64,000 nt of DNA, from the NCBI GenBank assembly GCA_903923135.1, contig CAIXWN010000024.1, positions 49,326 to 113,325 on the forward strand, in the 5' to 3' direction. Source of the DNA: an uncultured Caulobacteraceae bacterium (GTDB lineage Bacteria; Pseudomonadota; Alphaproteobacteria; Caulobacterales; Caulobacteraceae). Below the pieces are notes generated by a model, which saw only the letters and a list, made by a program, of their open reading frames with translations, ran no database searches and was not told the DNA's origin. Positions within the stretch are counted from its first letter, which is position 1. Each line of letters starts with the position of its first letter. Shown here one piece after another: positions 1-6,783 of this stretch. The translations under genes were made by a program, and so were the position numbers.

Positions 1-1
1 C

Positions 2-331
2 CCCGAACAGCCCTTCAACGGGCCATCGGCGCAGGCCCTGCTCATTCTGCTGCAGATCGCCGCGGCGGGGCTGGCAAGCGGAGGCGAGGCGCGCGCCAGC
101 GCCAGCGTGCAGCACGACGGTGTGGTTCTCGCCGTGGAGGGCGAGGGACCGCGCCTGCGCTTCCCTTTGGAAATCATCGATGGACTGGCCGGCCTGCCCC
201 TGTCGGAGGGGTTGCCGGGGCGCTGGGCGCCGGCCGGCTATCTTCACGGGCTCGTCGCTGCGGCCGGCGGGCGGCTGACGGCCCGGATCGAGCCGACCGC
301 CTTCAGGCTGGAGGTCAGCCTTCCGCCCTGA
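2..331 (+). CDS. chpT: Histidine phosphotransferase ChpT, C-terminal part (5' truncated by window edge)
   Basis: The reading frame is open from base 2 to the TGA at 331, so only about the last 109 residues are present. The segment reads as the degenerate ATP-lid-like C-terminal domain of ChpT (helix around QALLILLQIAAAGLASGG, end at EPTAFRLEVSLPP). In Caulobacter, ChpT relays phosphate from the hybrid kinase CckA to CtrA and CpdR and so links cell-cycle signalling to replication and proteolysis. The phosphoacceptor histidine lies upstream of the window. The ORF-track start at 107 is an internal GTG. A strong hairpin terminator follows at 408. The neighbouring general stress locus fits Caulobacterales gene order as I recall it. 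The name comes from recognition of the C-terminal segment plus context. Confidence 0.72.
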   Translation, partial: PEQPFNGPSAQALLILLQIAAAGLASGGEARASASVQHDGVVLAVEGEGPRLRFPLEIIDGLAGLPLSEGLPGRWAPAGYLHGLVAAAGGRLTARIEPTAFRLEVSLPP

Positions 332-407
332 GCCGCAGATGGATGCGGGCCGCCCAGAGGCCCCCACGATCAGAGGGACCCAAATGTTTGACTCCAGGCC
401 GGATCGT

Positions 408-441
408 CTCCGTTCAGGTGGCGTCGCCTGAACGGAGTTTT
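408..441 (+). terminator. Rho-independent terminator after chpT
   Basis: A perfect 11-bp stem (CTCCGTTCAGG / CCTGAACGGAG) with an 8-base loop is followed immediately by TTTT. It lies 77 bases after the chpT stop on the same strand. There is no T-run on the minus side, so it should act on plus-strand transcripts only. Confidence 0.85.
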
Positions 442-556
442 CCTGGAGCCGGATGTGTTCGCTCGGAACAGACATGGACGGCGGACCGGGCTCTACAGGT
501 AGGATTCCAGGGCAGACTTTCGCCGACCGGATGGGTCGATCTTGTCGGCGTTTACC

Positions 557-697
557 CTAGTGGGGTTTGGCGTCGTTGGCGGTGTCGGTCACGGCATGGC
601 CCGCGGACGAGACGTCCTTGCCTGCGCCCGAGATGGTGTTGCAGGCGGCAAGTGAAAAGCTGGCGGCGAGAGCCGCCAGAAGGATGAGCATACGCAT
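557..697 (-). CDS. Entericidin A/B-family small lipoprotein (absent from ORF track)
   Basis: This 46-residue ORF starts at ATG 697 and stops at TAG 557. The protein begins MRMLILLAALAASFSLAAC, a short signal peptide with a lipobox (LAAC), and continues CNTISGAGKDVSSAGHAV, the hallmark of the entericidin EcnA/EcnB family. It should be a lipid-modified envelope peptide. A second ATG two codons downstream (691) is an alternative start. The gene follows phyK on the same strand and has its own EcfG-type promoter 46 bases upstream, so it is probably induced by general stress. The plus-strand ORFs 343..687 and 567..920 on the track overlap it and look like shadows. Toxicity or membrane function is inferred from the family name only. 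Confidence 0.85.
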   Translation of the reverse strand: MRMLILLAALAASFSLAACNTISGAGKDVSSAGHAVTDTANDAKPH

Positions 698-742
698 GAC
701 GGCCGGCTTTCTGTGGTCGGGAGCGTCGATCGCTCCCTCGGC

Positions 743-770
743 AACAACGCCAAAGCCGCGGTTTCGTTCC
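743..770 (-). promoter_or_regulatory. EcfG (SigT) promoter of the entericidin-like gene
   Basis: On the minus strand a GGAAC -35 element (770-766) is followed after 16 bases by CGTT, which runs on as CGTTGTT to 743. This matches the alphaproteobacterial EcfG consensus. It lies between the phyK stop (775) and the entericidin start (697), so the lipoprotein gene can be transcribed independently of the nepR operon. Confidence 0.82.
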
Positions 771-774
771 GGAC

Positions 775-2481
775 TCAGGGACCGATTGGCGGGTCTATCA
801 CCGGGGCCGGGAACCTCAGAAACGCCGTCAGGCCGCCCTCCGGGGCAGGGCGGAACTCGGCCTTGCCACCCAGTTGCCGGGCGAAGGCCAGCATCAGGGT
901 CCGCCCAACGCCATCGGTAGCGCCCTCGGCCGGGCCGTCCGGGCGCCCGCTGTGGGTGATCGCCAGTTCGGCGTTCGCGCCGTGCACCGTGAAAACGACG
1001 CTCAGACTTCCACCCGGCTCGCCAAGACCGTTTTTGCGGGCATTGGTGATCGCCTCGACGGCGAACAGCGCCAACGGCGCCAGATGGTCGGGGTCGATGG
1101 TCAGCGCGGCGATGTTCAGATGCGTGCGCACCCTGGGGCCTCGGCCGGAATCGGTCAGAATCAACTGGGCGATCAGGTCTTCCAGGAAGGCGCGCAGGTC
1201 GACCTTTCGCAGGTCGGGCCCCTCGTAGAGAGCGCGATAGATCAGGGCCAGGGCGGCGATACGCTGGCGGGTGTCGGACATGGCCGCCCGGGCCACTGGA
1301 TCGGCCAGCGCCCTCTGCTGCAGGTTGAGCAGGGATGAGATCACCTGCAGATTGTTCTTCACCCGATGGTGAATCTCCCGCAGCAGCCCGTCCTTCTCGA
1401 CCAGGCTGTCGCGCAGCGCCCTGTCACGGGCGGCGACGGTGGACGCCATGGCATCCAACGACTCGGCAAGGTCGCGGATCTCGGGCGGAGCCCAGCCCGC
1501 CCTTCGGGGGTGCACCGTGTAGCGGCCGCGGGCATAGATTGCGGCGATCCGTTGAAGGTAGGCCACCCACCGCACCACCTCACGATCGGCGACGATCCAG
1601 ACGCCGCCCAGCGCCAGGGCGAAGGCGAACAGCGGCAGAAAGATCGCTGTCAGGGGGTTGACCCAGGCCCAGGCCACAACGTCGCGGTGAGGCGCCGAGA
1701 TCAGCACATAGACGTCTTCGCCGGAAAGCGGCGCGGCCGAGAATTCCCGCTCCCCTCCGCTGCGGTCCGGGGCCTGCCACAGGACCGCCCTGCCAGGAGC
1801 CGCGCCAGCAAAACCGGCGGCCAGACGGGCCGGAAAAGCCGCCGGCCGGCTACTGGTCAGGAATCGCCCGTGGCTGTCGATGAGGGCGACCTCGGACCCT
1901 GCCGGCACGAACCGATCGTCCTTCTCCGGCCGCAGGCTGGCCAGGGTTATGGCGCCGGTCAGGACTCCGGCCATGCGCCCCTGGTCGTCATCGATGCGGA
2001 CGCTGGCCAACAGCGTCGGCTCACCCGCGTAGGAGGCGCCCGGATCCTGGGTCACGGTCAGTGGCGCGCCGCCCGTGAGCTCGCGAAACCAGGGCCTTGA
2101 CGCCCGGCCGGGGTCCTCCGGGCTCGGCGAGGCGGCGCACTGCACGGCGCCGTCCGTCTGGAAGCGGATGAGATTGGCGTAGCCGGGGATGCGGTCGCGG
2201 ATGTCAGCCAGGCGCACGGCGCATCCAGGACCGAGCGACTCCGGCGCGAGGCTGCGCAGAAGCACGCCGGCGGACGCGATCCGCGCGCTGACGGAGGCGG
2301 CGCTGCGTTCGGACGCGCCGACCAGAGCGGCGCGTTGGTCAGAGGCTTCGCGCCGGAAGATCAGCACGGATTGGACAACACTCAGCACCAGCACCGGCGC
2401 CAGGACCAGAGACAGAACCAGGGCCAGGCGGGCGCGGATCGAGGTGCGCCACCAGCGACCGCGCCGCGCCGCCCTGTTCAC
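775..2481 (-). CDS. phyK: Sensor histidine kinase PhyK of the general stress response (HisKA_2 family)
   Basis: This 568-residue membrane kinase has transmembrane segments near residues 17-42 and 275-298 enclosing a periplasmic sensor region. A HAMP-like linker and a HisKA_2/HATPase domain follow. The phosphoacceptor motif IHHRVKNNLQ lies at about residues 370-379, as in kinases that phosphorylate PhyR. By family knowledge the kinase responds to stress and phosphorylates PhyR, which then sequesters NepR and frees EcfG. The start is a GTG at 2481 overlapping the ecfG stop (GTGA), which indicates translational coupling in the nepR-ecfG-phyK operon. The nucleotide-binding region keeps the N-box-like stretch FAVEAITNARKNG. 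The stimulus cannot be predicted from sequence. Confidence 0.88.
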   Translation of the reverse strand: MNRAARRGRWWRTSIRARLALVLSLVLAPVLVLSVVQSVLIFRREASDQRAALVGASERSAASVSARIASAGVLLRSLAPESLGPGCAVRLADIRDRIPGYANLIRFQTDGAVQCAASPSPEDPGRASRPWFRELTGGAPLTVTQDPGASYAGEPTLLASVRIDDDQGRMAGVLTGAITLASLRPEKDDRFVPAGSEVALIDSHGRFLTSSRPAAFPARLAAGFAGAAPGRAVLWQAPDRSGGEREFSAAPLSGEDVYVLISAPHRDVVAWAWVNPLTAIFLPLFAFALALGGVWIVADREVVRWVAYLQRIAAIYARGRYTVHPRRAGWAPPEIRDLAESLDAMASTVAARDRALRDSLVEKDGLLREIHHRVKNNLQVISSLLNLQQRALADPVARAAMSDTRQRIAALALIYRALYEGPDLRKVDLRAFLEDLIAQLILTDSGRGPRVRTHLNIAALTIDPDHLAPLALFAVEAITNARKNGLGEPGGSLSVVFTVHGANAELAITHSGRPDGPAEGATDGVGRTLMLAFARQLGGKAEFRPAPEGGLTAFLRFPAPVIDPPIGP

Positions 2482-3083
2482 GCCGGATGGCTCAGGCGCT
2501 CCGCCTGGGCGAGGATGGAGCCCATGGCGTCTCCCGCTGGCTTGCCGTCGCGGACGTAGTCGCCGCGCTCGAGAATATCCTGCAGGGCCCGCCGCGCGCG
2601 GCTGACCCGGCTCTTCACCGTGCCCACCGCGCAGCCGCAGATCGCCGCCGCCTCTTCGTAGGCGAAACCGCCGGCGCCCACCAGGATCAAGGCTTCGCGC
2701 TGTTCAGCTGGCAACATGGCTAGGCCCATGCGCAATTCATCCAGCGCCACGGGCGAGGCGGGATCGTCTATGGCCACCAGGGTCCGTTCGGCGGCCTCCT
2801 GATCCAGCTGGGTCTGGCGCCACGAGCGCCGCTTTTCCGAATAGAACTGGTTGCGCAGGATCATGAAGGTCCAGGCCTTCATGTTGGTGCCCATCTCGAA
2901 GCTGGCCCGGGCGTCCCAGGCCTTGACCATGGCGTCCTGAGCCAGGTCGTCGGCGGCTGTCGCGTCGCCGGTCAGGGACCGGGCGAAGGCGCGAAGTTGC
3001 GGGATAAGAGCGACCAGCTGGGCGCGGAAGGCTGCGTCACGGACCGGGTCCACGGCCGGTTTCGGCGCTGATCCGGCGGTCAT
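2478..3083 (-). CDS. ecfG: EcfG-family (SigT) general stress sigma factor
   Basis: This 201-residue ECF sigma factor has region 2 near residues 25-90 (DDLAQDAMVKAWDARASF, NMKAWTFMILRNQFYSEKR) and a helix-turn-helix region 4 near residues 118-170 (LPAEQREALILV, GTVKSRVSRAR). It directs polymerase to GGAAC-N16-CGTT promoters, four of which occur in this window, including one upstream of its own operon. NepR holds it inactive until PhyR is phosphorylated. Its start overlaps the nepR stop (ATGA), and its own stop overlaps the phyK start, a tight three-gene operon. The C-terminal tail after residue 175 is typical of this group. Confidence 0.93.
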   Translation of the reverse strand: MTAGSAPKPAVDPVRDAAFRAQLVALIPQLRAFARSLTGDATAADDLAQDAMVKAWDARASFEMGTNMKAWTFMILRNQFYSEKRRSWRQTQLDQEAAERTLVAIDDPASPVALDELRMGLAMLPAEQREALILVGAGGFAYEEAAAICGCAVGTVKSRVSRARRALQDILERGDYVRDGKPAGDAMGSILAQAERLSHPA

Positions 3084-3271
3084 TGGTCGGCATCCGGATC
3101 CCGGTCGACTGGGGTGGCGTGGTTGTCAGCCTGACTCAGCAGAGCGAGAAACTCGTCCGGCACCGGTTCATTGACGACCTCGTCGAAGAGCTGCCTGAGC
3201 CGCGCGCCGATGGCCTCCTGATTGATCCGGGTCTCGCCGATGATCGCCGGATCCTTTCCTGGCTGCTTCAT
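3080..3271 (-). CDS. nepR: Anti-sigma factor NepR
   Basis: This 63-residue protein carries the short helical core of NepR (IGARLRQLFDEVVNEPVPDEFLALL). That core binds either EcfG or the sigma-like domain of phosphorylated PhyR. It is the first gene of the nepR-ecfG-phyK operon and overlaps ecfG by 4 bases. The length and the position between divergent phyR and ecfG are standard for the family. The promoter is the EcfG site at 3340-3364, giving positive feedback together with expression of the inhibitor. Confidence 0.93.
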   Translation of the reverse strand: MKQPGKDPAIIGETRINQEAIGARLRQLFDEVVNEPVPDEFLALLSQADNHATPVDRDPDADQ

Positions 3272-3339
3272 GAAGTCCCCGACGTGTCGACACGGGCCGT
3301 CTTGTCCGAATGTCCATCTACAGGCCGTCCGACGGCTCT

Positions 3340-3364
3340 AACGCGCCGCGCCCTTGCCGGTTCC
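3340..3364 (-). promoter_or_regulatory. EcfG promoter of the nepR-ecfG-phyK operon
   Basis: On the minus strand GGAAC (3364-3360) is separated by exactly 16 bases from CGTT (3343-3340). It is upstream of nepR (start 3271), leaving a leader of roughly 60 bases. Its spacing is identical to the divergent phyR promoter. Confidence 0.9.
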
Positions 3365-3400
3365 ACGGGCTCGCACCACACAATCGTGGCTGTTGACGAG

Positions 3401-3425
3401 GGAACCGCTGAGCCCTTGAGGCGTT
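3401..3425 (+). promoter_or_regulatory. EcfG promoter of phyR
   Basis: GGAAC (3401-3405), 16 bases, CGTT (3422-3425) on the plus strand, upstream of phyR (start 3511). Together with 3340-3364 it forms a divergent autoregulatory pair whose -35 elements are 36 bases apart. Confidence 0.9.
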
Positions 3426-3510
3426 GATCAGCCGCGGGAGGCGAAGGTCGTCCTGACCACCCGAGTGTTTTGGCGTAAGTTCGCCCCGCGAAGCCTGTCC
3501 TGGAGCGTCC

Positions 3511-4305
3511 ATGAGTCTTCTTGCCGCGGTGGCGCCGCACTTGCCTTTCCTCCGCCGCTACGCCCGCGCCCTGACGGGCGATCAGACCGCCGGAGATCAG
3601 GTCGTGCGCCACGCCCTGCAGGCGCTCGCGACCGGCGACCGCACGCTCGAGGCCTCGGTTACGCCCCGGGTGGCGCTCTACCGACTCTTTCACGCCTACT
3701 GGCGTTCGGCCGGAGACCTGGCCGGGGGCGGCGAGGCGAACGCGTCCGTGGAGGACGCGCCGTCCCGCCTGATGCGTCTGGGACCGGCGTCGCGTCAGGC
3801 GTTCCTGCTCACCGCCATGGAGGGGTTCACCACCAGCGAGGCCGCGCGAATTCTCGACAACGATTTCGCCGCCATCGAGGAACTGATCCTGACAGCGCAA
3901 CGCGAGATCGACGCCGAACTGGCCACCGATGTGCTGATCATCGAAGACGAGCCGGTGATCGCCGCGGATATCGAGGCGCTGGTGAGGGAATTGGGCCATC
4001 ATGTGTCCGATGTGGCGACCACACGCGGAGAGGCCCTGGCGGCGGCGGTCCGCAAGTCGCCCGGCCTGGTCCTCGCCGATATCCAACTGGCCGACGGCTC
4101 GTCCGGAATCGATGCGGTGAAGGACATACTCACGGCAATCCAGGTTCCGGTGATCTTTATCACCGCGTTCCCCGAACGCCTGCTGACCGGCGAGAAGCCG
4201 GAGCCGGCCTTCCTGATCACCAAACCCTTCGACCCGGTCACGGTGAAGGCCGCCATTGGGCAGGCGCTATTCTTTCACCCCCGGCGCATTCGCCACCCGA
4301 CCTGA
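3511..4305 (+). CDS. phyR: Anti-anti-sigma response regulator PhyR
   Basis: This 264-residue protein has the defining PhyR architecture. An N-terminal sigma-factor-like domain (residues 1-130) lacks DNA-binding function, and a C-terminal receiver (about 138-260) begins VLIIEDEPVIAADIEAL. The phosphoacceptor is D190 (VLADIQLADGSSG), with the conserved Thr in IFITAFPERL and Lys in ITKPFDP. When phosphorylated by PhyK-type kinases, the sigma-like domain captures NepR and releases EcfG. It is divergent from nepR and driven by a perfect EcfG promoter at 3401-3425. Confidence 0.95.
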   Translation: MSLLAAVAPHLPFLRRYARALTGDQTAGDQVVRHALQALATGDRTLEASVTPRVALYRLFHAYWRSAGDLAGGGEANASVEDAPSRLMRLGPASRQAFLLTAMEGFTTSEAARILDNDFAAIEELILTAQREIDAELATDVLIIEDEPVIAADIEALVRELGHHVSDVATTRGEALAAAVRKSPGLVLADIQLADGSSGIDAVKDILTAIQVPVIFITAFPERLLTGEKPEPAFLITKPFDPVTVKAAIGQALFFHPRRIRHPT

Positions 4306-4317
4306 GGGCGGTCGGCG

Positions 4318-4710
4318 TCACTTCGTCGGGGGCTTTCCATCGAGGAACGCCCGAAGGACCGCGCCAAGATACTTGGGATTGCGCACCGCCATGAAGCCCG
4401 CGCCCACTGCGGCGGAGGCCGTGAGAATGGGCTTCTGGCGGACGAAGGCCAGGGCCCTTTCCAGAAGGGACCCCGCAATCGAGAGCGGCTCCTTGGAGGG
4501 CTTCCGGCGTCCGGCCAGAGCCAGAAACAGCCCCCCCAACCCGATCAGGGCCGCCGTCGTCGCGGCGACCGTCGCCGCCGCGCCAGCCCGTCCAAGCTGC
4601 GGCTCGACCAGGGCGTAGAGGGCGAAGGCCAGGGCGATCACCATGACCGCCGCGCCGGCGGCGAAGGCCGACGCCGCCATCAGCGCCAGCAGGATGCGAC
4701 GGAAGATCAC
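4318..4710 (-). CDS. Phage-holin-like small membrane protein, stress-associated
   Basis: This 130-residue protein has two long hydrophobic hairpin segments, near residues 5-35 (LLALMAASAFAAGAAVMVIALAF) and 42-66, and a weaker one near 95-110 (TASAAVGAGFMAV). It resembles the bacterial 'phage holin family' (Actinobacterial holin-X-like) proteins that usually accompany DUF883/YqjD genes. There is no surrounding prophage. Its start overlaps the stop of the upstream DUF883 gene by 4 bases (ATGA), so the two are co-expressed. Both are downstream of an EcfG promoter (5202-5226), so a membrane role under stress is likely. The molecular function is unknown. Confidence 0.65.
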   Translation of the reverse strand: MIFRRILLALMAASAFAAGAAVMVIALAFALYALVEPQLGRAGAAATVAATTAALIGLGGLFLALAGRRKPSKEPLSIAGSLLERALAFVRQKPILTASAAVGAGFMAVRNPKYLGAVLRAFLDGKPPTK

Positions 4711-5045
4711 TTGCCCCGCGCTGAGAGCAGCACGCCCAGCAGAAAGCCGACCCCCAGGCCGGCGAGAGCCGCCGTCACCGGCCGCTCCTTCACACGCTCG
4801 ACAACGTAGCGCTGGGCCTCGTCAAGCGAAGGGGTGTTCGTCCCGGTGTAGGCCCGGCTCTGGGCCTTCACCGCCTCGATACCGTCACGGATCACCCGTT
4901 CGGCGGTCCGCGCCGCGTCCATCAGGCTCCTTTCGGCGGCGGCCAGGCTCTCCTTCAGCGCCTTCTGGGCGCTGTCGACGGCCTCGTCGGCCCCGGAAGC
5001 GGCTTCGTCCTCGTCAAGAACCGTGCTCATAGGGTCCACCGTCAT
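4707..5045 (-). CDS. DUF883 (ElaB/YqjD-like) membrane-anchored protein
   Basis: I place the start at ATG 5045 (112 residues) rather than the 227-residue track ORF, because GGAG lies about 6 bases upstream. MSTVL at 5030 is an alternative. The protein has an acidic N-terminus, an amphipathic Ala-rich helix (ALKESLAAAERSLMDAARTAERVI) and a C-terminal glycine-rich hydrophobic segment (TAALAGLGVGFLLGVLLS). This is the layout of ElaB/YqjD proteins, which in enterobacteria are inner-membrane anchored and bind ribosomes in stationary phase. It is the first gene of a two-gene operon with the holin-like protein. A perfect EcfG promoter about 155 bases upstream puts it in the general stress regulon. 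Ribosome binding here is inference from the family. Confidence 0.75.
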   Translation of the reverse strand: MTVDPMSTVLDEDEAASGADEAVDSAQKALKESLAAAERSLMDAARTAERVIRDGIEAVKAQSRAYTGTNTPSLDEAQRYVVERVKERPVTAALAGLGVGFLLGVLLSARGK

Positions 5046-5201
5046 GCGGAATCTCCAGTCAAAGTCCAGCGCCTGCGCCGGCGGAACAGCCTGCCGCCGA
5101 CGCCGGGCGGGGCGCTGCAACGGCACACCCGGCCAGCCTCGATCATGACCTAAAATGGCGCCTAGCTCACGCTTTTTTCGGAGCCTAGTGTTGCGCGGGT
5201 G

Positions 5202-5226
5202 AACGGTCCGAAGCGCCGGACGTTCC
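5202..5226 (-). promoter_or_regulatory. EcfG promoter of the DUF883/holin-like operon
   Basis: On the minus strand GGAAC (5226-5222), 16 bases, CGTT (5205-5202). It faces the DUF883 gene (start 5045) and leaves a leader of about 150 bases. The element nearly abuts the start of the divergent kinase gene at 5242. Confidence 0.87.
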
Positions 5227-5241
5227 GCCAGAGTGGGAAGC

Positions 5242-6699
5242 ATGCCAGGGCGAGCTTTCGGCGGCATCGGCAGCGTCAAGAACCCGGCGGAGAGCGCCGC
5301 CCTGGCGCTCACGGCCTCCGGCGTGGGCGAATTCGAGTGGGACGTGCAGCGCGACGAGTTGACAGTGTCGCCACGGATGGCGGCCATCACGGGCCTGCCC
5401 GCCGGAACACTGGCCGCACGCCGCGGACTGGCGCTCTACGACCACATCGCCCCGGAGGATTCGGCGGCGACCGAACAGGCGATCGACGAGGGGTTGAGAC
5501 TGCGCAACCGCTACGAGGTCAGCTTCCGTCTGGTCCGACCCGATGACCAGCGCCGGGTGTGGCTGAAAGCGTCGGCTCTCGGCGTCGCCGGCCGGAACGG
5601 CGCGCTGCAGCGGGTCGTGGGGGTAGTGCGCGATATTTCGGCTGAAAAGCGTGAGGTCGATCAGCGCGACGCCCTTGTGGCCGAACTCGATCACCGCGTG
5701 AAGAACGTCCTGGCTTCGGTACAGTCTCTCGCCGCCCAGTCCGCCCGGCGGACGGTCTCGCTCGACGCCTTTCTCAAGACCTTCTTCGGTCGGCTGGACG
5801 CCATGGCCGCCGCGCACACGCTGCTTACCGCGACACGCTGGCGGGGCGTGGAGATCAGCCACATCGCCGCGGCCGAACTCGGCGGCCTGGCTCAGGGACA
5901 GGCGCGGTGGGAAGGGCCGGAGATCGTCCTCAACCCCCGGGCGACCCATGCGCTGACCCTCGCACTGCATGAGCTGAGTGCGAACGCGGTGCGTTACGGC
6001 GCCCTGGCCGCGGACTCGGGCCACATCGAGGTCACCTGGAAGGAGACGCCAACCGGCGGATTCGAACTGATATGGACCGAGTTGAACGGGCCGGTCGTTT
6101 CACCACCCGGCCGCCGCGGGTTCGGCTCGACTCTGCTGGAACGGGTCACCGGCCGCGAACTGGGTGGTGTGGCGAGCCTTGAATTCCGTCCGGAGGGCCT
6201 GAGAGCCGTACTGACCGCCGACGGTTCCGCCCTGGCCGCGCCGGCTCCAGCGCCCGAGACGCCGCCGGCCCCGGCGATCCGGCCCGCGGGTTCGCCAGCG
6301 GACGCTGGCGGCGGCGCGTCGCGGGGCGGCCCTCGCGAGCCCGACATATCGGGCGTGCGCGTGCTGATCGTCGAGGACGCGGTCCTGCTCGGTCTGGAAC
6401 TGGAGGCCGGGCTCACGGAATGCGGAGCCAGGGTGGTCGCCTCGGCCGCCGATATCGATGAGGCGACCCGCATGATCGACCTGGACTTCGATGTCGCCGT
6501 GCTCGACGCCAACCTCAACGGCCGACCGGTGACGCCCGTCGCCCGGGCTCTGGCCAAGCGCGGCGTGCCCTTCATCTTCGCCACCGGATACGGCGACGCC
6601 GGCGCAGCGCCGGCCGGGTTCGACGCGCCCGTGGTGCGCAAACCCTACAATGTCCTGCAGATCGCCGCAGCCCTACGTGAGGCTCTGAATCGCCACTGA
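5242..6699 (+). CDS. PAS-HWE histidine kinase with C-terminal receiver domain
   Basis: This cytoplasmic protein has about 485 residues. Domains in order: a PAS_3 fold (about 25-130, GEFEWDVQRDELTVSP to VVGVVRDISAEKRE), an HWE kinase dimerisation and catalytic module (H-box ELDHRVKNVLASVQSL, N-box LHELSANAVRYGAL), a Pro/Ala-rich linker, and a receiver (VRVLIVEDAVLLGLELEAG, phosphoacceptor in AVLDANLNG, Lys in VVRKPYN). HWE kinases often phosphorylate PhyR or single-domain receivers in general stress networks (LovK in Caulobacter). The PAS domain lacks the LOV flavin-binding cysteine motif, so it is not LovK itself. I prefer ATG 5242 (GGGAAG just upstream) to the GTG at 5233. A role in tuning the adjacent PhyR system is inference. 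Confidence 0.82.
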   Translation: MPGRAFGGIGSVKNPAESAALALTASGVGEFEWDVQRDELTVSPRMAAITGLPAGTLAARRGLALYDHIAPEDSAATEQAIDEGLRLRNRYEVSFRLVRPDDQRRVWLKASALGVAGRNGALQRVVGVVRDISAEKREVDQRDALVAELDHRVKNVLASVQSLAAQSARRTVSLDAFLKTFFGRLDAMAAAHTLLTATRWRGVEISHIAAAELGGLAQGQARWEGPEIVLNPRATHALTLALHELSANAVRYGALAADSGHIEVTWKETPTGGFELIWTELNGPVVSPPGRRGFGSTLLERVTGRELGGVASLEFRPEGLRAVLTADGSALAAPAPAPETPPAPAIRPAGSPADAGGGASRGGPREPDISGVRVLIVEDAVLLGLELEAGLTECGARVVASAADIDEATRMIDLDFDVAVLDANLNGRPVTPVARALAKRGVPFIFATGYGDAGAAPAGFDAPVVRKPYNVLQIAAALREALNRH

Positions 6700-6709
6700 G
6701 CGGCAGGCC

Positions 6710-6724
6710 TAAAGACCCTCTTAA
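6710..6724 (+). promoter_or_regulatory. Possible CtrA half-conserved box upstream of ftsK
   Basis: TAAA-N7-TTAA (6710-6724) lies 60 bases before the ftsK start, and the right half continues TTAACC as in CtrA sites. The left half has one mismatch to TTAA. Considered because ftsK is a division gene; the match is weak. Confidence 0.3.
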
Positions 6725-6783
6725 CCCTCTTGGCGCACACCGGTGGACTTGGTTCAGACCGAACGGCGTGGGAGACTCGATTC

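Noticed and set aside
4318-5045. Prophage remnant suggested by the holin-like gene
   Set aside because: No other phage genes, and the pair is coupled to a DUF883 gene with an EcfG promoter.
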